Shown here piece after piece: positions 1 through 6,419 of a stretch of DNA of 7,292 nucleotides; position 1 is the first letter of the stretch; the number at the start of each line of letters is the position of its first letter. The stretch is from JBECKS01 sp040235395. GTDB lineage: Bacteria > Pseudomonadota > Gammaproteobacteria > Pseudomonadales > JBECKS01. The position numbers were made by a program, and so were the translations under genes. The notes beneath the pieces are model-generated. The model was given only the letters and a program-made list of their open reading frames with translations. It was not told the origin of the DNA and searched no databases. The stretch spans positions 1-7,292 of the forward strand of contig JBECKS010000230.1 of NCBI GenBank assembly GCA_040235395.1. The letters run 5' to 3'.

Positions 1-669
1 GATTCAAGAATTTATTTATGGAAGAAATCCGATGAAGGTTTCAGAAAGTTCTTTAAGGATTACATGCAGCGTATCATTTTTCTGCGTCATCCCGATCGTA
101 TCGATAGCGCGCGCTATCTGAGTAAGAATAATGCCAACATCGCAAGAATTCCTGCGTTACAGGAAATGTTTCCAGAAGCAAGCATCGTGGTTCCTGTTCG
201 AGATCCGCGTGAACATGCGATTTCACTGTTCAGACAGCACCGTAATTTTTCTGAAAAGCATCAAGGTGATTCCTTTACCAAAAAATACATGGCTGACATT
301 GGTCATTTTGAATTTGGGGATTTGCATAGGCTTATAGACTTTCCTGAACTGGAAAAGAAACTCGCGCATTTGAACCCGGAACATAGTGATTACTGGCTAG
401 CTTATTGGCTTGCCTGTTACGAGTATTTGGGTGAACTTCCTGAGCAAGGTTTGTGTTTTGTTTCTTATGCAGACCTGTGTGCAGACAGTGAGGCCTGTCT
501 TGAAAGGTTATGTAAGCGCATCGGGGTTGATGCTACGAAGGAGCAGATTCAGGAAGCTGCCAGGCACCTAAGGGCTGCACCTTCTAGAAAGCAGGATTAC
601 CATTTCAACGAAGCGCTCGAACAGCAAGCAGAAAAAGTGTATCAAGCTTTAATGCAAAAAGTTATTTAG
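1..669 (+). CDS. Sulfotransferase family protein, 5'-truncated by window edge
   Basis: The reading frame is open from base 1, so the gene begins outside the window; the ATG at 64 is internal. About 222 C-terminal residues are visible. The segment around SKNNANIARI (121-150), followed by a short spacer, FPEA and then VPVRDPREHAISLF (187-231), matches the sulfotransferase pattern in which an Arg (199-201) and a Ser (223-225) bind the 3'-phosphate of PAPS. The later FVSYADL plus a segment ending in RIGVD resembles the usual C-terminal helix region of the family. The N-terminal loop that binds the 5'-phosphosulfate is outside the window and cannot be checked. Family members transfer sulfate from PAPS to carbohydrate, lipid or protein acceptors; the substrate here is unknown. 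It precedes prfC by 64 bp and no terminator is evident, so some read-through into prfC is possible. Confidence 0.75.
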   Translation, partial: DSRIYLWKKSDEGFRKFFKDYMQRIIFLRHPDRIDSARYLSKNNANIARIPALQEMFPEASIVVPVRDPREHAISLFRQHRNFSEKHQGDSFTKKYMADIGHFEFGDLHRLIDFPELEKKLAHLNPEHSDYWLAYWLACYEYLGELPEQGLCFVSYADLCADSEACLERLCKRIGVDATKEQIQEAARHLRAAPSRKQDYHFNEALEQQAEKVYQALMQKVI

Positions 670-672
670 CTC

Positions 673-701
673 CTGACTTCCTCAGGCAGTGCCGCTAGAA
701 T
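673..701 (+). promoter_or_regulatory. Putative sigma70 promoter of prfC
   Basis: CTGACT (673-678, 4 of 6 matches to TTGACA) and TAGAAT (696-701, 5 of 6 matches to TATAAT) are separated by exactly 17 bp. Transcription would start near 708, giving a leader of about 25 nt before the ATG at 734. The -10 box lies inside a short dyad, CGCTA-GAA-TAGCG (693-705), followed by six T residues (708-713). That could be a coincidental weak hairpin or part of the promoter. The prfC ribosome binding site is poor (GGA at 722-724). Confidence 0.5.
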
Positions 702-733
702 AGCGCGTTTTTTACCAATCTGGATAAATCATC

Positions 734-2317
734 ATGTCTCGCGACATTATTGAAGCGGTTAACAAGCGCAGAACCTTTGCCATTATCTCTCACCCTGATG
801 CGGGTAAAACCACCATCACGGAAAAAGTATTGCTTTATGGCAAGGCAATTCAGGAAGCTGGCACCGTTAAGGCAAGAAAATCAGGCAAACATGCAACCTC
901 TGACTGGATGGACATGGAAAAAGAAAGAGGTATTTCCATTACCACTTCCGTTATGCAATTTCCTTATCTTGACCATACTGTGAATTTACTTGATACCCCC
1001 GGACACGAGGATTTTTCTGAAGATACTTACCGAACATTAACAGCGGTTGATTCAGCATTGATGGTGATTGATGGCAGTAAAGGTGTTGAGGCGAGAACCA
1101 TCAAGTTGATGGAAGTTTGTCGCTTAAGGGATACGCCGATTCTTTCCTTTGTGAACAAGATGGACAGGGATATTCGTGATCCTATTGAATTACTTGATGA
1201 AATCGAAAATGTTTTGAATATTTCCTGCGCACCTGTGACCTGGCCAATTGGAATGGGTAAGTTTTTTAAAGGCGTGTATAACATTCTGGAAGACAGGATT
1301 TATTTATATAAACAAGGTGAGGGGCACAGGATTGCGGAAGCAAGTACAATTGATGGTTTGAATAATCCAGAATTTGACGAAAAAATTGGAAGCCTCGCTG
1401 AACAACTTCGCGAAGAACTTGAATTGGTGCAAGGTGCCAGTAATGAATTTGATCTTGAGATGTTTCTTGAAGGACAGCTTACCCCAGTTTATTTTGGAAC
1501 GGCCTTAGGAAATTTTGGTGTCGATCATATGCTTAAAGGCCTGGTGGATTGGGCGCCAGCACCAAAATCAAGAGAGACAGTTGAACGTGTGGTTTCAGCC
1601 AGTGAAGAAAAGTTCTCAGGCTTTGTTTTCAAGATTCAGGCAAACATGGATCCGAAACATCGTGACCGTGTGGCTTTCCTGCGTATCTGTTCCGGGAAAT
1701 ACGTGAAAGGTATGAAGATGAAACATGTTCGCATGGGCAAGGAAGTAAGGATTAGCGATGCCCTGACTTTTCTGGCGGGCGATCGTGAACATCTAGAAGA
1801 GGCTTACTCAGGTGATATTATTGGTTTGCATAATCATGGCACGATTCAGATAGGTGATTCCTTTACAGAAGGCGAAGAAATTAATTTCACAGGGATTCCA
1901 CATTTTGCGCCAGAACTTTTCCAGAGAGTGCGTTTAAAAGATCCCCTTAAAAGTAAACAGCTTCTTAAAGGCTTAAAGGAACTTGCTGAAGAAGGTGCTA
2001 CCCAGATTTTCATGCCATTAAGAAATAATGACCTGATTCTTGGTGCCGTGGGTGTGCTTCAGTTTGATGTGGTCGCCAATCGCTTGTTGAATGAATATAA
2101 GGTGGAATGTGTTTATGAACCCATAAGCGTAGCGACTGCTCGATGGGTTTATTGCAATGATGCGAAAAAACTCGAGGAATTCAAACGTAAGGCACATGAT
2201 GCTTTAGCATTGGATGGCGGTGATTACCTGACTTATCTTGCGTCGAGTCAGGTTAACCTGTCTCTTACGCAAGAGCGTTGGCCGGATATTGAATTCAGCA
2301 AAACCAGAGAGCATTGA
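734..2317 (+). CDS. prfC: Peptide chain release factor 3 (RF3)
   Basis: This encodes a 527-residue translational GTPase, close to the 529 residues of E. coli RF3. RF3 is a cytoplasmic class II release factor that removes RF1 and RF2 from the ribosome after peptide release. All GTPase elements are visible: P-loop HPDAGKTT (residues 20-27), the switch I segment ending RGISIT (about 65-70), DTPGHEDF (87-94) and NKMD (141-144). An EF-Tu-like domain II follows (VFKIQANMDP, about 300-310), then the RF3-specific C-terminal region. The MSRDI start is typical of RF3, where the N-terminus begins only a few residues before RRTFAIISHPDAGKTT. No damage is seen. The stop TGA (2315-2317) is one base from the GTG start of the next gene, which implies translational coupling. 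Confidence 0.97.
   Translation: MSRDIIEAVNKRRTFAIISHPDAGKTTITEKVLLYGKAIQEAGTVKARKSGKHATSDWMDMEKERGISITTSVMQFPYLDHTVNLLDTPGHEDFSEDTYRTLTAVDSALMVIDGSKGVEARTIKLMEVCRLRDTPILSFVNKMDRDIRDPIELLDEIENVLNISCAPVTWPIGMGKFFKGVYNILEDRIYLYKQGEGHRIAEASTIDGLNNPEFDEKIGSLAEQLREELELVQGASNEFDLEMFLEGQLTPVYFGTALGNFGVDHMLKGLVDWAPAPKSRETVERVVSASEEKFSGFVFKIQANMDPKHRDRVAFLRICSGKYVKGMKMKHVRMGKEVRISDALTFLAGDREHLEEAYSGDIIGLHNHGTIQIGDSFTEGEEINFTGIPHFAPELFQRVRLKDPLKSKQLLKGLKELAEEGATQIFMPLRNNDLILGAVGVLQFDVVANRLLNEYKVECVYEPISVATARWVYCNDAKKLEEFKRKAHDALALDGGDYLTYLASSQVNLSLTQERWPDIEFSKTREH
2306..2311 (+). promoter_or_regulatory. Ribosome binding site fixing the GTG start at 2319
   Basis: AGAGAG lies 7 bp before GTG 2319, inside the last codons of prfC. 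The frame is open upstream to 2238, but those codons overlap prfC and do not resemble a signal sequence. Starting at 2319 instead gives VKQK followed directly by a hydrophobic segment, the expected layout of a membrane-anchored or exported protein. Confidence 0.55.
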
Positions 2318-2318
2318 T

Positions 2319-3512
2319 GTGAAACAGAAAATTATCGCTGCAATTGTTTTTGTGAACATGGGTGTTGTATCTGGATTATTATTGACTGGCAATGAACATC
2401 TTTTCAGAGCCGTTCAATTAACCTGGTTGAAAGGTAATTCAACGGCGAACATCAATGATGGAAAGGATTTTGATGTTCATGTGATATCGGCGTCTGAAAC
2501 TAACGAATGGACGTGGACACAGCATGAAGATTACAACAAAGAGCCACTTGCAAATGAGTTAAGGGCATTTCTTGAACGTACTCATTCAGCAGCATTTTTG
2601 ATTATCAAGGACGGGCAGCTTCACACAGAGTATTACTTCAAGCCCTATGATGCCCGAAGCAAGTCCAACTCTTTTTCCATGGCTAAAACCATGATGGTGA
2701 TGTAAATTGGCGCAGCTATTGATGATGGCATTATTGATAGTTTTGATGACGAGGTCTGGGAGTACATTCCCGAGCTTAAGGAAAAGGCGCCAAGGGTAAC
2801 CTTGGCTGACCATGCTGCGATGAAGTCGGGTATCGACTGGAGTGAAGACTATTACACACCATTTTCCCCTACACCGAAATTACTCTACGGCTATGACGTG
2901 GAAAGCTTTGTGCTGGAAAGGAGTTACCCCATAGAGCCGGGTAAGGAATATTACTATGCCAGCGTTTCCACCCAGATATTGGGGCTTGCACTCAAGCGAG
3001 CACTGGAAGCAAAAGGATATGAAGGTAGTTTGAGTGACTATTTCTCAGAGAAGTTCTGGCAACCCATGGGTATGAATGATGACGGTACCTGGCATACGGA
3101 TTCCAAAGGCATGGAGTTGACTTATTGCTGTGTGAATACCAATGCCCGTAATTTCGCCCGTTTTGGTCTGTTACTGAGTCAGAAGGGTATCTGGTATGAC
3201 CCCCAGGGTGATGAGCAGCGCCTGCTATCGGAAGAGTTTGTAGAACGGATTATGAAGCCTGATTTAACACCCTATTACGGCCACTCTATCTGGATTGATG
3301 ATCGTGAACACCCCATCTTCCAAGCGCTTATAGGTCATTTGGGGCAATATGTTGTGATAGTTCCAGAGCACCGATTGATAGTGGTTCGTCTGGGAGAGGT
3401 GATGGATGCTGAGCCCGATGAAATCACCCATTTCGTACCTGAAGAAATAGCCTTCTATGTTGATCAGGCTATTCAGCGGGTCGAAAACAGTGCATCTCAC
3501 AAGAGCTTTTAG
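2319..3512 (+). pseudogene. Beta-lactamase-family (class C-like) serine hydrolase, interrupted by an in-frame TAA
   Basis: One frame of 397 codons carries the whole protein apart from a TAA at 2703-2705 (codon 129). Residues 5-22 form a hydrophobic N-terminal segment, so the product would be exported or anchored in the inner membrane. The catalytic motif SMAK (Ser120, Lys123) comes just before the stop. After the stop the family pattern continues without a break: IGAAIDDGII, then VTLADHAAMKSGIDW, the putative catalytic Tyr213 in YYYAS (2949-2963), and HLGQYVVIVPEHRLIVVRLG near the C-terminus, matching the usual C-terminal G-x-G-Q...P...VVVR pattern. Spacing of Ser to Tyr resembles 6-aminohexanoate-dimer hydrolase/EstB-like esterases more than true AmpC. 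In relatives I recall, the stop position holds Leu, and TTA to TAA is a single change. The translated product would be 128 residues and inactive. No other lesion is present, so this is a recent mutation, a sequencing error or, less likely, read-through. Co-transcription with prfC is likely. Confidence 0.8.
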
Positions 3513-3540
3513 ATTTATTCGCTATAAAAAGCTGTCTTTT
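3504..3540 (+). terminator. Weak candidate terminator after the serine hydrolase
   Basis: AGCTTTT (3504-3510) can pair with AAAAGCT (3527-3533) across a 16-nt loop, followed by the T-rich GTCTTTT. The stem is AT-rich and the loop long, so termination would be inefficient. It sits at the stop codon of the hydrolase, which is the expected place for the end of the prfC transcript. Confidence 0.25.
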
Positions 3541-3642
3541 GCTTATTGAGTGTCTTATTAGCAAGACCTTCCTTCCCTGATTCAATACCTTAGTGGGCTT
3601 TTCTTAAAAGAATTATTTAGAAGATTGATTCAAGTCGTCTAT

Positions 3643-3661
3643 TTGGTGCAGAAGGCACCAA
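3643..3661. repeat. Inverted repeat TTGGTGC / GCACCAA
   Basis: Seven-base perfect arms (3643-3649 and 3655-3661) flank a 5-nt loop AGAAG. This would form a stable small hairpin in RNA. Only TTTGCTT follows, so it is a poor terminator. Its role is unknown. Confidence 0.5.
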
Positions 3662-3674
3662 TTTGCTTCCAAAG

Positions 3675-3690
3675 TGCTTGTGTACAAGCA
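3675..3690. repeat. Perfect dyad TGCTTGT-GT-ACAAGCA, operator-like
   Basis: Seven-base arms are separated by two bases. The loop is too short for a good hairpin with full pairing, so the symmetry fits a dimeric DNA-binding protein better than an RNA structure. It lies 14 bp after the preceding inverted repeat and about 380 bp before the HPF-like gene, which is far for a classical operator of that gene. Confidence 0.45.
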
Positions 3691-3871
3691 AGGGAATCGT
3701 GATAGATTGGGGGTTCGTTGTTGGTGGCTAGCCCTCTTGAAGCCTTTCCTTGGCAACTTCAGGTTCTGGTCGTCACAGTGATCGATGTGATTACTTGAAG
3801 TCTGGAATTCCATCCTCATCCTCAAGTCATACGCGAAATTCTGATTAAATACTCAGATAAGAAGTTCAGAT

Positions 3872-3892
3872 AAAAAATTTAAATTATTTTTT
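3872..3892. repeat. AT-rich inverted repeat and A/T tracts
   Basis: AAAAAAT (3872-3878) and ATTTTTT (3886-3892) flank TTAAATT. The 21 bases contain only A and T, and the tract is probably bent DNA or an UP-like element. As an RNA hairpin it would be weak. It is the most AT-rich spot in the non-coding region. Confidence 0.4.
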
Positions 3893-3971
3893 GAAGGAAA
3901 ATCGCAGTTGATGTCTCGACTTGTCTTAATTCAAAGTCACAGCCAGAAGTTACATTTAAAACTTTCTGAAC

Positions 3972-3988
3972 TCTCTTCATTGAAGAGA
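3972..3988. repeat. Perfect 17-bp palindrome upstream of the HPF-like gene
   Basis: TCTCTTCA and TGAAGAGA flank a single central T. It ends 78 bp before the ATG at 4067. The one-base centre suggests a protein-binding dyad rather than a hairpin, although a 6-7 bp stem with a tiny loop is possible. It may regulate the HPF-like gene if a promoter lies nearby. Confidence 0.5.
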
Positions 3989-4009
3989 CTCTATATTCCT
4001 GTGGATCTT

Positions 4010-4016
4010 AAGGAGG
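4010..4016 (+). promoter_or_regulatory. Orphan Shine-Dalgarno sequence AAGGAGG
   Basis: A near-perfect anti-16S complement is followed by CCCG and seven T residues, with no ATG, GTG or TTG in the usual 5-12 nt window. The HPF-like gene has its own ribosome binding site 40 bp downstream (AGGAG, 4054-4058). The site may be chance, a ribosome standby site in the leader, or a relic of a lost small gene. Confidence 0.3.
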
Positions 4017-4066
4017 AACCCGTTTTTTTATTCCATTAATTTGATAACACGATAGGAGCAAAAGGT

Positions 4067-4390
4067 ATGCAGAAAAAATTGCAAATTGTATTCCGAGGTA
4101 TTGATCAATCTGATGCCATCGAAGAGGCAGTCCATAAAAAGGTCGAAAAGCTGGAACGACAGCACGACCGCATCACCAGTTGTCGAGTAGCACTCGATGC
4201 CCCCCATAAGCACCATCACAAAGGAAAGCTATTTCAGGTAACCGTGAACGTCACGACCCCAGAGGGTGATGTGAGTGTCAGCTGTGATGAAGAAGATCTA
4301 TATGTTGCATTGAGAGACGCTTTCAATGCCATTGGCAGACAGCTCAGCGCTGTGCATGATAAGCAGAAACGTTATTTAAGGTCTGCCTAG
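4067..4390 (+). CDS. Short HPF/RaiA-family ribosome-associated protein
   Basis: This encodes a 107-residue cytoplasmic protein of the sigma54-modulation/S30EA family, which binds the 30S subunit near the decoding site and stabilises idle ribosomes in stationary phase or stress. The features seen are the LQIVFRGID first strand (5-13), the helix EEAVHKKVEKLER (19-31), RITSCRVALDAPH (35-47), the basic HKHHHKGK patch (47-54) typical of one proteobacterial subgroup, and the second helix EDLYVALRDAFNAIGRQL (76-93). The length is near that of short HPF (95) and RaiA (113), and the C-terminal dimerisation domain of long HPF is absent. AGGAG sits 8 bp before the ATG. The classical rpoN-linked neighbourhood of enterobacterial hpf is not present, so I give no symbol. 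It is a single-gene unit with its own terminator. Confidence 0.88.
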   Translation: MQKKLQIVFRGIDQSDAIEEAVHKKVEKLERQHDRITSCRVALDAPHKHHHKGKLFQVTVNVTTPEGDVSVSCDEEDLYVALRDAFNAIGRQLSAVHDKQKRYLRSA

Positions 4391-4423
4391 TTAATTCCTG
4401 AAAATTTGTTTTGGAGGAAAAGG

Positions 4424-4455
4424 GCCCTTGAGGAAAACGCTTCAAGGGCTTTTTT
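4424..4455 (+). terminator. Strong intrinsic terminator of the HPF-like gene
   Basis: Arms 4424-4433 and 4440-4449 form a 10-bp stem (one G-U pair) with a 6-nt loop AAAACG, followed by six T residues (4450-4455). It lies between convergent genes. On the - strand the stem is followed by CCTTTTCC, so it may also stop the outer-membrane gene transcript weakly. Confidence 0.92.
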
Positions 4456-4470
4456 CGTTAAAGGGGCTAT

Positions 4471-5526
4471 TTATTTGAAAGCTTTCTGATAACCAAGAGT
4501 CGCAATCAGGTCTGGCGCTAATTGAGGGCCGTTAATGTCCTGCCACAAGGGAATGTTGAGTTCTAATGCCACCCGGTGCTCAGCATGACCAAACACACCA
4601 TTAATCCCTAAACCTCCTTCCAACTGCTTGCCACCAAAGTTTTCCGGGAAAACCGATTGTACAGACTTTGAAGTCATGACCATTTGTGGCAAATCCCGAG
4701 AATCATCATCTCCAGATATATGCCCCGTTTCCCTATAGCCTAAACGCGATGAGAAGCTTAGCTCCTTGTTGATGATCCATGCATGCCAAGCCTGAAGCTC
4801 AGCCATGTCACCGAGTGCGTAGCCATTGTCATTTTCTCCAATGTGAATGACCCCTGAAGCTTGTACACCCCAGGAGCGGTTTTCATGGTAGCGGTTATAG
4901 GTAATGCTCGGTAGCCAGTCATAGGTACCTGAACCCAATTGCATGGGGAAGGGGAGCTGGGTTTTGCCTAAGGATTCCATGGCAAGGATGTCGTCCTGTT
5001 CGTCAATAGATCCGGTGGGTATGCTAAATCCAAAACCTAGAATGGCATTATGATCAGGTGTTTTTTCCAGTGTGATAAGCCCCCTTAGTTTGAAATCACC
5101 AATACCTTCCGATGAGGTGCTGAAACTCTGGTCAGGATAGGTCGAGTGAGCAGGGCTGATTAGATGATGCATTTTAAGTTGCAGGTACGGAAGCATGAAC
5201 GACCAGGTAATAAGATCGCTTTGTGCATACATTAAACCAAACATATGCATGTCCATTTTCATTTCAGTAGGAACCACCATGTAATCTCCCGTGTTGCTCC
5301 CGCCAGTGAGAATTTGACTAGTGGGCAGCACATCGGTGTCGTCCATATTATTGGTCATGGTCATGCTCATAAAGCGATAGGAAAACATGAACTCGCCTTG
5401 TTTGTGAGTGTGCTCACCCATGATGCTGATGGGTGCATGAGCATCAGGACGGGTATCTGCGATGAGCACAGCCGGAATAAACAGAGTTAAACAGAATGAA
5501 ATAATCGGCGTGAAAAACTTTTTCAT
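4471..5526 (-). CDS. Met-rich outer-membrane beta-barrel protein (transporter-like, PF13557-type)
   Basis: This encodes 351 residues. MKK plus a hydrophobic stretch (4-22) forms a Sec signal peptide with probable cleavage after Ala23 (VLIA/DT). The mature part has many alternating polar/hydrophobic strands with Gly and aromatic residues (for example FMLPYLQLKMHHL, AILGFGFSIPTGS, WGVQASGVIHIG) and ends YQKAFK, as expected for an outer-membrane barrel. The segment HAPISIMGEHTHKQGEFMFSY (about 30-50) matches a group of barrels usually named 'transporter' and often linked to phenol-degradation MetA-type proteins. Residues 36-119 contain 14 Met plus several His and Asp, in runs such as MSMTMTNNM and EMKMDMHM; such clusters are typical of copper or silver contact sites, so a metal-related role is inferred, not shown. 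AAGGA lies 11 bp before the ATG. It is probably transcribed from its own promoter 5' of the start. Confidence 0.75.
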   Translation of the reverse strand: MKKFFTPIISFCLTLFIPAVLIADTRPDAHAPISIMGEHTHKQGEFMFSYRFMSMTMTNNMDDTDVLPTSQILTGGSNTGDYMVVPTEMKMDMHMFGLMYAQSDLITWSFMLPYLQLKMHHLISPAHSTYPDQSFSTSSEGIGDFKLRGLITLEKTPDHNAILGFGFSIPTGSIDEQDDILAMESLGKTQLPFPMQLGSGTYDWLPSITYNRYHENRSWGVQASGVIHIGENDNGYALGDMAELQAWHAWIINKELSFSSRLGYRETGHISGDDDSRDLPQMVMTSKSVQSVFPENFGGKQLEGGLGINGVFGHAEHRVALELNIPLWQDINGPQLAPDLIATLGYQKAFK

Positions 5527-5577
5527 GAATGGTGGTTTCCTTTGGGATGCAAGTAAAATGAATTTGTAGACGGGCGC

Positions 5578-5606
5578 ATTCTAGTTAAGGTGAGAGCTTA
5601 GTTCCA
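5578..5606 (-). promoter_or_regulatory. Putative promoter of the outer-membrane protein gene
   Basis: Read on the - strand, TGGAAC (5606-5601, 3 of 6 to TTGACA) and TAGAAT (5583-5578, 5 of 6 to TATAAT) are 17 bp apart. The leader would be about 45 nt. The -10 box and the GC-rich start region after it resemble those of the prfC promoter. The -35 match is weak, which together with the overlapping dyad suggests dependence on a regulator. Confidence 0.4.
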
Positions 5607-5616
5607 TGACCTAAGC
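5596..5616. repeat. Inverted repeat GCTTAG / CTAAGC overlapping the -35 region
   Basis: Six-base perfect arms (5596-5601 and 5611-5616) are separated by 9 bp. No T-run follows on either strand, so it is not a terminator for the crotonase gene. Its position across the -35 box of the outer-membrane gene fits an operator. Confidence 0.35.
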
Positions 5617-5626
5617 ATGATCAATG

Positions 5627-6394
5627 TTAATCAAATTGCCCATGTTTACCTTCTCCTTTTGAGAAACGTTGTGCGCCAGCCAGCGTTTCGCCTTTTAGAA
5701 TAACATCCATGCCAAGACGGGTTTCATTTCGAATAGCTTCATCAAAACCCATATCCCATTGTTGATAGGCACTTAAGCGATCGTTACGCATACAGGCTTC
5801 GGGAAAAGCGGCAATCTGTTGAGCCAAGGAGACAGCCTCTTTTATGGCAGTGCCTTTTTCAACAACACGATTTGCCAAGCCCATCTGGAGGGCTTCATCT
5901 GCGTTAACAGGTCTGCCTGTGAGAATCAGATCCAGTGCTCGACTCATACCAATGAGCCTTGGCAACCTGACGGTGCCGCCATCAATCAGTGGCACGCCAA
6001 AGCGTCTGCAGAAAACACCAAACACGGCATCTTCTGCCATCACGCGTAGGTCACACCAAAGTGCGAGCTCAAGTCCACCTGCTACGGCATAGCCCTCAAT
6101 GGCTGCAATCACCGGTTTACTTAGACGCATACGAGAAGGCCCCATGGGTCCATTGCCTTCTTCCCTGACTTTCAATGCAGTATCGTCTGTGAGAGCGATG
6201 GATTTGAGGTCAGCACCAGCGCAAAAACTATCTTTACCGCAGAGTATGGCAACGTTAGCGCTGTCATCTGTATCAAAGGCAGTAAAGGCATCTACCAGGG
6301 CACTAGCGGTAGGTGCATTCACAGCATTTCTTACTTCAGGGCGATTAATCATGATGGTCCAGATGCCATCGGTTTTTGTGATATCCACAGTCAT
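5627..6394 (-). CDS. Crotonase / enoyl-CoA hydratase-isomerase family protein
   Basis: This encodes 255 residues, the usual size for a single-domain crotonase. Oxyanion-hole segments are FCAGADL (57-63) and YAVAGGLELA (102-111). Counting from the rat mitochondrial hydratase motifs, Glu109 corresponds to catalytic Glu144, but the position of Glu164 is Cys129 (in FGVFCRR). The sequence then runs GVPLIDGGTVRLPRLIG (133-149), where Asp138 could serve as an acid/base. Ordinary syn-hydration of enoyl-CoA normally needs both glutamates, so the reaction may be an isomerisation, a hydrolysis or something else on an acyl-CoA thioester. The substrate is unknown. GTGAGG lies 5 bp before the ATG. It is probably the third gene of an operon with the TerB-like and MBL genes (25 bp from the TerB-like stop). 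Confidence 0.88.
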   Translation of the reverse strand: MTVDITKTDGIWTIMINRPEVRNAVNAPTASALVDAFTAFDTDDSANVAILCGKDSFCAGADLKSIALTDDTALKVREEGNGPMGPSRMRLSKPVIAAIEGYAVAGGLELALWCDLRVMAEDAVFGVFCRRFGVPLIDGGTVRLPRLIGMSRALDLILTGRPVNADEALQMGLANRVVEKGTAIKEAVSLAQQIAAFPEACMRNDRLSAYQQWDMGFDEAIRNETRLGMDVILKGETLAGAQRFSKGEGKHGQFD

Positions 6395-6419
6395 AAAAAC
6401 CTCACGCTGCTCAAGAATG

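Larger units (their letters stand above)
3513..4066. other. 554-bp gene-less region with several inverted repeats
   Basis: No convincing gene is seen on either strand. A 70-codon open frame on the - strand (3613-3825) has no clear ribosome binding site or recognisable motif. On the + strand one frame (3562-3870) is interrupted only by adjacent TGA TAG codons at 3700-3705 and a TGA at 3796, and could be a decayed gene, but I do not recognise the peptides. The region carries the dyads at 3643-3661, 3675-3690, 3872-3892 and 3972-3988 listed separately, and a strong Shine-Dalgarno sequence with no start codon at 4010-4016. The promoter and leader of the HPF-like gene must lie in its right part, but no good sigma70 box pair was found. 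Confidence 0.6.

Noticed and set aside
64..669. Complete sulfotransferase gene starting at ATG 64
   Set aside because: The frame is open to base 1 with protein-like sequence, and the PAPS 5'-phosphosulfate loop is missing, so the true start is outside the window.
672..713. Intrinsic terminator between the sulfotransferase gene and prfC
   Set aside because: CCTGA/TCAGG and CGCTA/TAGCG stems are only 5 bp; the second is followed by T6 but overlaps a better promoter call, so termination is not supported.
2204..2392. Short open frames antisense to or out of frame within prfC and neighbouring genes
   Set aside because: They overlap well-supported genes and show no ribosome binding sites or motifs of their own.
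2802..3512. Separate downstream gene starting at TTG 2802 after the hydrolase stop
   Set aside because: The TTG falls inside a conserved motif of the same hydrolase and lacks the upstream part of the fold and the catalytic Ser/Lys; it is the continuation of the broken gene.
3613..3825. 70-codon open frame on the - strand in the non-coding region
   Set aside because: No clear ribosome binding site, no recognisable motif or membrane/signal pattern, and it overlaps inverted repeats; it is kept only as a possible relic.
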